Shown: piece after piece, positions 52,431 through 62,877 of the stretch
Layout: each line of letters opens with the position of its first letter
How positions within the stretch are numbered: position 1 is the first letter of the stretch
Assembly (NCBI GenBank): GCA_911728455.2
Contig: OU452225.1
Coordinates: forward strand, 24,214,495 to 24,278,494
Source of the DNA: Marthasterias glacialis
Lineage: Eukaryota; Echinodermata; Asteroidea; Forcipulatida; Asteriidae
Reading direction: 5' to 3'
DNA length: 64,000 nucleotides
Notes under the pieces: model-generated
Databases searched by the model: none
What the model saw: only the letters and a program-made list of their open reading frames with translations
What the model was told of the DNA's origin: nothing
Made by a program: the position numbers and the translations under genes

Positions 52431-53046
52431 GGAAAGGAAATTCTAATCTGATGTATATACTAGTAGAAGGAGTACAAACACTTTTTCCCATTAATTCCAC
52501 ATTTGGAAAGGAAAAAATATACTTTTTCTACACCAAACCAACACAAATTTGGCCTTGAATCCCAAAATAAACCTCTGGGACCTCCCACGCTTTTCTGTTA
52601 AGCCTAAAAAATCTCCACCAGAACAATTCGACACACTGATCGCAAACAACACAGAAACTTTCCAACTGACCAATAACCACCCGCGGCACGACGCACGTCA
52701 ACAAACCAACCCCCTCCATACCTGAAGAACACAAAGAGGCCTCCCCACCCACACTGAGAGTTTGAATTCAGCTCTGCGTTCACCGCAGACTGGACCAGAC
52801 TAAATAACAGGGCCTCTTTACTCTTTGCCAAACTGAGTGTAGCTGAGTACGACAGGGTAGCAACGGAAATCGACGGTAAGCTGGAAGCAGCCAAGTCAGC
52901 GGGTCGAAAACACCTTGTACAACACTTCAATGGTGCGGAGCTTTTTGGATTCTTAATCCACCCTAGACCACCAACAAACCAGGGTATGAAGAGAAAAAGA
53001 GATAAGTGAGAGCTCACTCACACAAACCAACCAGTCCTTTTCAGGA
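52430..53046 (+). mobile_element. PLE fragment A6 (leader plus ORF1 C-terminal part)
   Basis: Same ends and same internal deletion as fragment A2 (25,692-26,319): leader with TTCCACATTTGGAAAGG, ORF1 C-terminal codons ending in RKRDK and TGA, then the cut stem-loop. The shared boundaries show that A2 and A6 come from duplication of one insertion. Confidence 0.75.
53033..53046 (+). other. Degenerate, truncated histone-type stem-loop (PLE A6)
   Basis: AGTCCTTTTCAGGA, identical to the A2 remnant; the outer stem is lost at the element edge. Confidence 0.5.
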
Positions 53047-53880
53047 GAGAGCACAGGCCTGAACCCTTTTAGTTATACAGGAGACAGCAACATTGCTGTG
53101 TTACAAAGGAACATCTTTATCATTTCTTTCAACTTTTGATAAATAAAAGAAAACCTTGATTGCTTAATTATAACTCTGCTGATAAATAAAAGGCTATTGG
53201 CAGTGACTATCAACATACCTTGGTTGCATCATGGGTCCAACGTTGCTCCTGGTGTTCTGCTCATCAGGTCTGTAGTGACATCAAAGGTTCCGTACCACTG
53301 AGTGAGATCAATCTATGAGTTTTCTTCGGTGTCATGATGGTGTTCTTGTTAAATTAAACCACATCGGCTATGTTGTGCGAAGTAAGATTGACATCAACTA
53401 CATAGGTGTCTCAAGTAGAGGGTGACCAAGGAGTTTCAATGGGATGAAGGGTGAACATCTTGAGATCTTGTGTTGTCTCTGATGGTTTTATCTGTTGTAA
53501 AGAGAAGGGCAGAAAAGGATTAACTACATGTAAGACAGTATGTGTCTTTGGTTGTGCAAACTTCTGATTTCTGCAAAGTTTTGGAGCGGGATGTTTCATC
53601 AGCCATCTCTAAAGACACAAGTACAAAAAAAACAATAGGATTCATTTAAAATAATATTGAGGTTCAATGCCAGCCTGGCAGTGACTCTGGCAACAGTCTC
53701 TGTTTTCAGGGTTGAATTAAAATTTAAGCAATGTGATGCATCAAAATATATTTCTACTATTCTTTTGGTGAGTGCAATTTTTTTAATATTGTTTCTGCTG
53801 TACAGAAGTGAGTACCGTAAATAAAATGAACAATCATAGCATTCTAACCAAATGATTCATTTGTATTCATCCATGATCCA
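53047..53880. repeat. R1 block, copy 4 (second part)
   Basis: Matches 26,320-27,150. It contains the fourth 273-bp minus-strand segment at 53,219-53,491. No coding gene. Confidence 0.8.
53219..53491 (-). other. Splice-site-bounded segment on the minus strand (273 bp), copy 4
   Basis: Acceptor AACAG and donor GTATGT are both intact; length 273 bp as in copies 1 and 2. Frames are interrupted. Confidence 0.35.
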
Positions 53881-54433
53881 TCAAATAAACAACACCACAA
53901 ACCAAGTATCTTTCATTGAACGATCAAACCTGATTCATAACTGTTGGCACAGATAAACAAAAAGCAGGAAATCAAGACTCCATATGTTTTCACGACAACA
54001 TACAACCCTTGTATAAACCATTTCGATTTAAATCGTGCAGTCAAAAAACACTGGTCAATGATCCAAAGCAACAACACACCCCGGGAAATTTCCCGTACCC
54101 TCGCTTTGTTGCTTTCATTAAAAAAAAAGACCAAAATAAACCGGAAAAACTGGTCAGAGCAAAATTTAATCGGAGTCCAACCAACTTATCAACTCAACAG
54201 CTCTCCCTCGTTCCAATGACTCTGTTTTGGAAGACCACGACGAAGCACTAGAAATTCTAATCACCTTATTGGAGAACAAGTCGACAACAAACAAGGCATC
54301 TATCACTCAGAATAACCGTGCCCAAAAAGGGCAACCATATACAACCTCGAACCGAAACAAACACAACCAACCCTCCACTGTCTACACACATGAGACATGA
54401 GACATACCGATTCTTGGTCAGAATCAACTACTT

Positions 54434-54479
54434 GCAAGTGATGAGTGCCCGTACTCGATGCATGAAAACATGTTATTGC
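54434..54479 (+). ncRNA. Hammerhead ribozyme, PLE A7 5' pLTR (core mutated)
   Basis: The first core base is changed (GTGATGA for CTGATGA at 54,438). Stems I and III (GCAA/TTGC, AAC/GTT) are intact; stem II reads GTGCC/TGCAT. The core change should abolish cleavage. Confidence 0.7.
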
Positions 54480-54645
54480 TATTTGAGGGTCTGACAAAAT
54501 ATCCTCAGTCTCACCTATCTCCTTGAAACTAAAGACACAATCTGTCATGCTAGTTCCACCGGTCATCTTATACTCATCTACAATTAACCCCTGTCAAAAT
54601 GACAATACTATGAATAAACACATTGACCATGAGTCATTAGACATC

Positions 54646-55313
54646 ATGTCGAAACTTAGCACCAAGCTGTACAAGAAACGCACGTCTCCCGAGACCAGCA
54701 GTCCAAAACCCTTAACGCATTCTAGAGCTGCCTCTCCAACTTCACCAGCATCGCAGTCATCCCACTCATCAGATTTCACTTGCGGACAAATCCCCCTCAT
54801 CAACCAGCTAGAGGACTACCTCATCACATCACTCGAGGTCCCGGAAGAGTTTGCAAACAAGACACCAACTACCCATTCAGGCTTTCTGAATCCAATTTTA
54901 AATTGATGAAATCTTTAGCAGACCCAGTTACAAGGTTAACGGCTGCAAAAAGACACATCACCCACCAACTATCAATTCTAAACAAGGCTATCTCAACAAA
55001 CCAACCCCTACCATACCTGAAGAACACAGTGAGGCCTCCCCACCCACACCGAGAGTTTGAATTCAGCTCAGCATTCACTACAGACTGGACCAGACTCAAT
55101 AATTAGGCCTCATTACTGTTCGCCAAATTGACTGTAGCTGGATACGACAGGGTAGCAACAGAAATCGATGGTAAGCTGGAAGCAGCCAAGTCAGCAGGTC
55201 AAGAACACCTTGTATAACACTTCAACAGTGTGGAACTAAGGATGGCAACACATCTTTTGGGATTCTTCATCCGCCCCAGACCACCACCAAACCGGGGTAC
55301 GAAGAGAAAACGA
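54646..55313 (+). pseudogene. PLE ORF1, copy A7 (full length, frameshifted)
   Basis: ATG 54,646 opens MSKLSTKLYKKRTSPETSSP and CGQIPLINQLEDYLITSLEV; a shift near 54,870 is followed by FRLSESNFKLMKSLADPVTR and YLKNTVRPPHPHREFE, then TAG in place of a Lys codon region at 55,104-55,106. The end (PPPNRGTKRKRD) is readable. It shows that subfamily A had the same ORF1 as B. Confidence 0.8.
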
Positions 55314-56054
55314 GACCAGGACCACCCCCACTTCCAAGAAGAGAATTACGATACTTGTCTTTATCATCGTTTAAATAATAATATTACAATGGAATTCCGT
55401 AATTACATATTATTATCATCAATACCGTAATTTATTTGAAATTGATTTTTTATTGAAAATTAAATTTCTTGAAGTATGACTAAACGCAAATTCAACAAAC
55501 GAGCCCTTATCTCACAATCCAAACAAAAAGCCAATCGCTTTTCAAGTACCTGCTCAAATACCGAATGGTTCATTAAGAAGAATATTCTTACACAACTAGC
55601 GGAAGAAAGTGAACGATTCATCACCAATTTATCTACAACCAACCTTTCCCCAATCAAGAAAGTGGCTTTAGGAAAAGGTCTTAATTTTGTTCCAACTCCC
55701 GCTAAACCCAACAGACGAAAAATTCTGAGTGATTTCAATATCTTCCAATGAAAAATGAGAATTGCTTTTGTGATGCACAATAAACCTGTCAAAACGCAAC
55801 CATTCAAACCACCATCAAAGTGGCAACTAAATACAACCCAATGTGCGACACTCAAAAATTATTTGGGAGCTACAAAATACCAATTTGCTCATGTCAGACT
55901 GAGAAATCAGAAACCAAACATGACAAAACAAGAGCTAACAGCTAAAACAAAACTCAAAAACAACCCAGACATCGTAATTAAACCATACGACAAGGGTAGA
56001 GGCATTTGCCTAATGAACCATGACGACTACCTACAAGTAGGTTACTGCCATCTG

Positions 56055-58358
56055 CCATCTTTGGGGGTTATAAGGGCTAGGAATGACCAGGTCGGTTGAA
56101 AGTATTGAGCAACTTCCCACCCATGAAATGTCCTATTTGGTCTGCGTCTCAAATAGCCTCTCCTAGTCAAATTTCTACTGCCCGGCTTCACGTTGCCGAT
56201 CCCCGTTTAGAACTGTGGGCAGAGGTGTGAAGACGAGTTTCTGGCGCCTTAAAACCAGATTGCTCTGGGCTGGTGGAGCTCGTTAACCATGGGAGGTAGT
56301 TACAACTGTCATGGTCATATACTCACCTACCAATGTGGCGTCGGAGGAGGAAATTGAGAAATTCTATCAGGACCTTAAATCAGCCATCGAGAATGTACCG
56401 GCTCACAACTTCTTAGCTATTCTGGGGGACTTCAATGCGAGGCTTGGACCAGAAGACGCGCCCTTCACATACCATGACACCACAAACCGCAACAGTGAGC
56501 ATCTTGCTGCCCTACTAATAGAGAGTGAACTTCTGGCAGCAAATACTCTGTTCAGAAAAAGAATGGGCAAGAAGTGGACCTTTCAAGATCGGTCAACTGG
56601 TATGTTGGGTCAGCTAGATTACATATTGATAAGATGCAGGTGGAGGAATTTAATTCTGAATGACGAACCATATGGAACTTTCGACTCAGTGGGCTCTGAC
56701 CATCAAGTAACGTCTATGAGGGTGCGACTGAGCCTGAGGGTCCCTAAGCCAAGCTCGAAGACAAGGTTGGACTGGAAGGCATTCTCAGCTAGTCCTGGCC
56801 TCCAAACCAGGTACACAGTAGAGGTGCAAAATAGATTCCAGGTGTTAGAAGAGGGGGAGCCCATTGACCATCACAAGCATTTTGTTATTGCAAACACGGA
56901 AGCAATGAAGGCGTGTATGCCGGTGAAGAAGAAGAACAGAATTTCTCCTAGGTCAAAGCACCCAGAGGTCGTAGTAGCACGTGAAAAGTTAATCGATGCA
57001 CGCCGGAGCTTTGACGGGGATCAAACAACAGAGAACTGTGAAGCACTGAATTTGACCAAGCATCATCTCTTCAATACATACGACAGAATTAAGGAGGAAG
57101 AGCTGATGTAGAAGGTTCGGAGAGTGGAAACAGCTTGTGGCGAACAGCAATATGGGGAGTCATGGAGAGTCATTTACGAGATAAGTGGACGGAAAAGGTC
57201 TAAACAGGGACAAGCTGCTGGAAACTGCACAGACGAGAGAGTTACCACCTGGTTCACTCACTTCCGAGGTCTTTTAGGTACACACCTGACTGTGAATGAA
57301 GCTGAGGAAGACATTCCTGCAGTCCTCACAAATCTCAATATTGATGGTGGTCCATTCACAGTCGAGGAGCTAACCAAGGCAAAAAATACTTTGAAGCAGG
57401 GAAAAAGTGCCGGACCAGATGGCACTCCCCCAGAAGTGTTTAAGAGCTGTGACCTCATCGACATCACCCTGAAGATCTGCAACCGTGCCCTGATGAGGAA
57501 CAGCAAACCTGATATGTGGTCTCTCTCAAATATCATCCCAGTGCCCAAGTCTGGAAACATTTCAAAACCGGACAACTATCGAGGAATTAGTCTTACATGT
57601 ATAATGGCAAAGATGTACAATCGCATGATTCTGAACAGGCTACGGTGTGCCATCGACCCCCAATTGAGGGATAACCAAAAAGGATTTCGTGAAAGGAGAA
57701 CTACACTGCAGCCCAGATCTTGACCTTGAGGAGAATTATTGAGGAGGTGATGAAGAGCAACCTGTCAGCAGTGCTGTGTTTCATCGATTTCAAAAAGGCA
57801 TTCGACTCGATAAACAGGAGTAAGATGATTAATATACTCAAGGCTTACGATGTCCCTCCTAACCTTCTCCGCCCCATAGAGACCATGTACAAAGGTACGA
57901 GAGCCAAGGTGGTGACTCCGGACGGGGAGAGTGAAGAGTTTGACATCCACAAGGGGTGCTACAGGGGGACACCCTTGCCCCTTTCCTCTTCCATAGTCCT
58001 TGACTATGTGCTAAAACAGGCCATCAGAGGACGGGAACAGAAGCTCGGCTTCACTATTACTCCATGAAGGTCAAGGCGAAACCCTGCTGTGGTCCTAACA
58101 GACTTGGACTTTGCAGATGATATCTGCCTGTTGTCCGACAGTGTGATCCAGGCCCAAGAGCTTCTGACAAGAGTAGAGACACAGTGTGCCAAAATTGGTC
58201 TCAAGCTGAACATCAAGAAGACTGAGGTTATCACCTGCAATGTCCCCCCGAACCATCAACCTCTAACTACAACAGGAGGTAGTGCCCTGAAGGAGGTTAA
58301 GGACTTCAAATACCTGGGCTCTTGGGTGAACTCAACAGAGAAAGACCTTAAAGTGAGA
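56055..58358 (+). mobile_element. APE-type LINE nested in PLE A7
   Basis: It enters after TACTGCCATCTG and includes a decayed endonuclease and the RT up to just past the catalytic motif; its 3' end is missing, the PLE resuming right after AAAGACCTTAAAGTGAGA. It belongs to the same LINE family as the fragment at 36,772-38,025, which supplies the missing C-terminal part. About 970 bp of PLE is missing at the insertion. Confidence 0.82.
56311..57111 (+). pseudogene. LINE apurinic-type endonuclease C-terminal part and linker
   Basis: The frame MVIYSPTNVASEEEIEKFYQ contains ILGDFNARLGPEDAPF (GDFNA motif of APE endonucleases), GQLDYILIRCRWRN and FDSVGSDHQVTSMRVRL (SDH catalytic motif). The N-terminal part of the endonuclease, with its Asn and Glu motifs, lies upstream in broken sequence (56,100-56,310). 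The rest is a linker towards RT. TAG closes the frame at 57,109. Confidence 0.83.
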
Positions 58359-58367
58359 TTTCGGTGA
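57124..58367 (+). pseudogene. LINE reverse transcriptase, N-terminal and catalytic part
   Basis: Frames in order: 57,124-57,723 with KQGKSAGPDGTPPEVFKSCD and IIPVPKSGNISKPDNYRGIS; 57,720-58,067 with AVLCFIDFKKAFDSINRSKM (motif A) and YDVPPNLLRPIETMYKGTRA; 58,089-58,367 with LDFADDICLLSDS (catalytic FADD intact) and KYLGSWVNSTEK. Shifts near 57,715, 57,950 and 58,067 disable it. The GxLQG motif is destroyed by the shift at 57,950. Confidence 0.87.
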
Positions 58368-59404
58368 CAACTATTACCTACAAAAAATTGGATGTGCCAT
58401 GGGCTCAAATGCGAGCCCAGAAGTTTGTGATATCACACTACACCATCTGGAAAAACAAATCCTTCAACAAGCTGATCATATTCTAACTTGGTGGCGCTGA
58501 AGAGACGACATTCTCATCATCTATGACAATACCCTTGAAAATTTCAAGGATCTAATCAACATCATGAACCAAATGCACCCTACCATCAAATGTACTTTTG
58601 AGGCATCTGATAGTTAAATCAACTACCTTGACCCTTACCATTTTTAGAGGGAAAAGCTTCTGAGAAACTTAGACACTAAAGTCTGCACCAAACCCACGGA
58701 AAAGGTTAACCTACCAATACCTACACAGAACATCATCACACCCCCACATGTGTTCAAAGCAATCATATACAGAGAAACCCTTCGCTATGCCAGAAACACA
58801 AATAATGAAGATAATTTCTTAATCAAGGTTAATACTTTTTCTCGAGGACTAAAAGCAAGAGGCTACGGTGTATCAGAAATAACAAAATCACTGATAAAGT
58901 ATCTTTCAAAGAACGATCAAATCTGATTCATAAACGACAAAACAAAAAGGAAAACAAAACTCCGCTTGTCTTTATGACAACATACAATCCTTGTATCAAT
59001 CATGGTGACTTCACCTGTGCAATCAATCAAAACTGGCCACTAATACTATGCAACGAAACACTCCACAGGATTTTTCCAAATCCTCCATTTATTGCTTTCA
59101 AAAAAGACCAGAATATTAGAGAAAGACTTATCAGAGCGAAACTTAATCAAGGTCCAATCGACTTGTCAACCCAACAGCTCTCCACCATCCCAACGACTCT
59201 GGTTTTAACGAAGGTCAAGATGAAGCACTCGAAATCCTACTATCCTTATTGGAAGAACAAGTCACAAACAAACAAGGATCTCACTCAAAATAACCGTCAA
59301 CTAACGGACTATCAACATTGACTTCGAACCATTGCCATCTAACTCAACCCTACCTTCTAAAATCTAGACATGAGACATACGGATTCTTTTAGAATCAACC
59401 AATT

Positions 59405-59450
59405 GCAACTGATGAGTGCCCGTACTCAAGGCATGAAAACATATTATTGC
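59405..59450 (+). ncRNA. Hammerhead ribozyme, PLE A7 3' end
   Basis: CTGATGA 59,409-59,415 and GAAA 59,435-59,438 are intact; stem I GCAA/TTGC and stem II TGCC/GGCA hold. Stem III has a C-A mismatch (AAC/ATT), as in A4. Confidence 0.78.
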
Positions 59451-59719
59451 TACTCGAGGATCTGTAAAAAATATCCTCAGTCTCACTTGTACCCCTAGTT
59501 GAAATCATTGATTCAATTTGTCATGCTAGTTCCTCTGGTCACTCTATATTTATACAAAAATAACCCTCGTCAAAACGACAAAAAATCTATGAATATAATA
59601 ACCAGACATGGACCTCACCCATAAAACATGTGAAAACATTTTTGCGGTTTTATGATCCCCAAGTCAACAGCTTTAGAGTGTCACTGAATTGGACAGCGCC
59701 TTAATTTATCAATCAATCA

Positions 59720-60335
59720 ATTTCATTAAATCTAATGTTTTCACACATATCATCTTCATAGTGTTCTTGAAATAATCTCCTCAGAATTTCAATTAAATTT
59801 TGTGGTTCTTATAAAGTATAACTGGCGCATTTAAAATGAATGGTGGTTAAGGGAAAGTACATCATTGCTTCGTGGGAGACTTGGTTAATTTCCATTTTGA
59901 AACTAAAGATTAAATGTGACCGGGAAAAAGTCCATTTGATATTTTTTTCAAGATTTGTTTTGCCTTTTTCATTTTGGGCTCATTTTGATTGTAGCAATCA
60001 AAATAAAAAATGATGATTTGTGAGGTCTTTAAGTGTTATTTTTCCTTTGTGCTGTACACTAAGATAACAGGGTCCATTTCACGTGTGGAATATTTTCAGA
60101 GCTCCATAGTTCAAATCTTAACTGTAAGAAGCTTCTATTTTGGCCGTACCATTTTTGGCAGTGGGTTTTGGAGGCCAGGAATTCCTCAATTTGAATTATG
60201 GCATGTATAGAGCTCTGAAAAATTTCCGCCCCAGAAACTGGCCCTCATATCTCAGATGTCACTGTAGTATCACATCTCAGATGTCACTGTAGTATGTAAA
60301 CAAAAGTGAAAGGCCTCCAGGAATAGTCCAAAAAA
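59720..60335. repeat. R1-associated AT-rich block, copy 5
   Basis: Matches 39,870-40,700 without the MITE, ending in GTGAAAGGCCTCCAGGAATA-GTCC, where PLE B2 begins. No gene; the 60,010-60,210 frame is chance. Confidence 0.7.
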
Positions 60336-60359
60336 GATAAATAAAATGAAAGATCTCAA

Positions 60360-60698
60360 TTGATTCAACAAAAACAAAGCATTCAGAAAACCAAGACTCC
60401 ACTTGTCTTCAGTACGACATGTAACAAGTACATCAAACATGGTGACATCAACAAGGCGATAAACAAATATTGGTCTTATATACAACACAACAAAACACTC
60501 TCTGGTATTTTCCCAAAACCTCCTTTCGTTGCCTACAAAAAAGATCAAAACATACGGAAAAAGTTGATCAGAGCTAAACTCAACCAGAGTCCAACCGACT
60601 CATCCTCTCAAAAGCTCACTTCTGTCCCTCACGACTCTGGATTTATTGATGATCCAGATGAAACACTTAACATCCTAATCTCCTTATTGGAAGATTAA
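60360..60698 (+). pseudogene. PLE B2 upstream ORF2 C-terminal fragment
   Basis: An open frame of 112 codons to TAA, collinear with the last third of B1 ORF2 and ending at the same acidic tail. It ends without a GIY-YIG domain, supporting that this ORF2 normally terminates here. Confidence 0.8.
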
Positions 60699-62020
60699 TT
60701 CACCGATGACCAGGGTTTCACTCCTGAAAGTGTCCGCATTCGGATTCACAATCTTCATTTCGAACTATAGCAAAAACAAACTTTATTTCTCCAGAGTGAG
60801 ACATGAGAATGTCTCCAGAGTGAGACATGAGACCTACAGATTCTTCTAGAATCACCAACATCCGCAACCTTGCGAGGGCACTGTGGGTTGATGGCTACCT
60901 CAAGCTACCATCATATACCCCCTGATTAGCGGGAACGGTATCTTCAGGTTGTTTTTGACTGCACCCTACCGGAATATACTCTGTATATAGCACTACATGA
61001 CTTGACCAACACTGGTCCATTGTCAACAACTGACCACCCGACATTACAAACGATGTCCAAAAAACCTCCCCAGAATTCCATTTATTTAAGAACGAACATG
61101 ACATCCACATTTACATACAAATATTGAAAATAAATGGCACAAACTTAACCCCGCATTTGGGAAAAAGTTCAATCCACACATTTCAATATTTTTTTCGAAA
61201 TTCATCAGATGGAGATCATTAAAAAAGGACTTTTGCCACATTTTGTACTATGCTCACAAGAAAAACACATGCAAAGTTTTCTTTCCCACTTAGCTCAACA
61301 ACCAAACCTGTCCCACAATGTACCGATGTTCACGAACGACTTTGTAACAAAGGTATCACATTATCTGACCCTTCCCACATACAGAATCATTGAAACTCAC
61401 ACAAATTCCTCTGGAATTTTGGTTTTCTATTTGTGTCACTATATTGGAACATGTTCCGACTATATAATTATCACAAGGAAGCTTGCTATAGTAGCAATAT
61501 AAGTATACCCAACCCCTGTTCACAAACTCGCAAGCGAGAACAAACAAACAAATACTTCTTCCATCTCACAACTATGGAAAACCCACCGAAATTTTAAAAG
61601 AAACACCAACCCATGATACCTCTTTCCATCTCCGCAATCGGAAGGAAAAATAAATCTGGCTTATCAAACTAATCAACTTAGACCACACAATTGCACAAAT
61701 GGTACAAACACTTTATTTCCCAAAATTCCACATTTGGAAAGGAAAAAACGGCCATTTTTGCGATAAAAGAAACACAGATTTAACAAGAAAGTCTACCCAA
61801 AGATTTCCCGTGTTTTATCTGTAAGCCAAAACCAGCACCGGAACCACTTGGACGCTAACCCACCTATTCACCACAAGGAACATACTATTCACCATGCGCC
61901 ACCCACCCACGCACATCTTCACTGTTGGATTATACGAGGATTATGTTGTTGTCACCCCCATCACGTCTGTACTCAAGGTTGATAAGCACAAGTCACAACG
62001 GCCGCCAAGCCATTGACAAC

Positions 62021-62697
62021 ATGTCTACCAAGCTGAGCAAATCCTTTCACAAGTGCCACACCAAGAGCAACCCACAGCCTCCTGTCCTACACACCTCGTC
62101 TCCCATGTCTCCGGCTTCATCATCCACTTCGAGCGACATCCAGTGCGACCAAGTACCCCTCATTGACCAGCTACATATAGAAGAATCGCTTATAACTTCA
62201 CTAGAGGTCCGGGAAGAATTTACTGGAGAAACCCCTACTCACTGAGTAGTACTCTCGAAAACTGATTTCAATTTAGTGACGTCTCTGGCAGAATCTGTCA
62301 ACAAATTGACATCTGCCAAGAGGCACATCACGAAACAGATTTCGGTTTTTCGAGAAAGCCATCTCAGCAAATCAACCCCCGCCATATTTGATAAAACACA
62401 GTGAGGCCTCCACATTCACACCGAAAAGTTACCTTCCAAACGACCTTTATGGACAATTGGGAGCGACTCAATACTAAGGCCTCACTGTTGTTCTCAAAAC
62501 TAGCTCTAGAGGAGTTCAAGTATCAAGCCAAGAAACTAACTACGAGACTGGGAGACATCAACAAACAATCAAGACAAAGGCTGGTGGACCACTTCAACGG
62601 GGCAGAGTTACAAACAGCAGTTCATCTCTTTGAATTTTTCACCCAGCCAAGACCCCATCCAACCATGGGCGTAAAGAGAAAACGTGACAGCAAGTAA
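62021..62697 (+). pseudogene. PLE B2 ORF1 (stop and frameshift)
   Basis: ATG 62,021 (MSTKLSKSFHKCHTKSNPQP) runs to TGA at 62,243, where B1 has CGA (a CpG to TpG-type change). One extra C near 62,350 shifts the frame; the C-terminal part is open at 62,401-62,697 (FMDNWERLNTKASLLFSKLA, ending MGVKRKRDSK). Otherwise collinear with B1 ORF1. Confidence 0.85.
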
Positions 62698-62723
62698 CAG
62701 ACAACTTCGCTAAACAAAACAAC

Positions 62724-62739
62724 CGGTCCTTCTCAGGAC
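62724..62739 (+). promoter_or_regulatory. Histone-type 3' stem-loop after PLE B2 ORF1
   Basis: AACAACC-GGTCCTTCTCAGGACC-ACCACTT: the stem is unchanged; the only difference from the A4 and B1 copies is T to C in the loop, at a position that is free in the histone consensus. It starts 26 bases after the ORF1 stop. CAAAGAGAG follows 12 bases downstream (62,752), a histone-downstream-element-like purine box. Confidence 0.78.
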
Positions 62740-62877
62740 CACCACTTTTTCCAAAGAGAGATATTACAAACTGCTTTGTCAATTTTATTTATTAATAATA
62801 TTAATATACTACGGCAATTCCAAGTGTGTACTATTATTTCTTATAAACAAACTTTGATAAATCTACCTTATCTCATA

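Larger units (their letters stand above)
55476..59330 (+). pseudogene. PLE ORF2 reverse transcriptase, copy A7 (split by a LINE)
   Basis: ATG 55,476 opens 91 codons to a TGA at 55,749-55,751, then continues in the same frame class (PPSKWQLNTTQCATLKNYLG, MTKQELTAKTKLKNNPDIVI, KPYDKGRGICLMN). The LINE enters after DDYLQVGYCHL. It resumes near 58,359 at GDNYYLQKIGCAMGS and has TGA at 58,498-58,500 at the Tyr of YRDD. C-terminal codons at 58,974-59,321 read CINHGDFTCAINQNWPLILC and KDQNIRERLIRAKLNQGPID. Confidence 0.85.
53880..59720 (+). mobile_element. Penelope-like element, subfamily A, copy A7 (partial tandem with nested LINE)
   Basis: Order: truncated ORF2 C-terminus (53,944-54,251), pLTR with a dead hammerhead (54,434), full-length ORF1, ORF2 start, nested LINE (56,055-58,358), ORF2 end, hammerhead (59,405) and pLTR end. 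The clearest example in the window of the Penelope partial-tandem layout. Confidence 0.87.
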
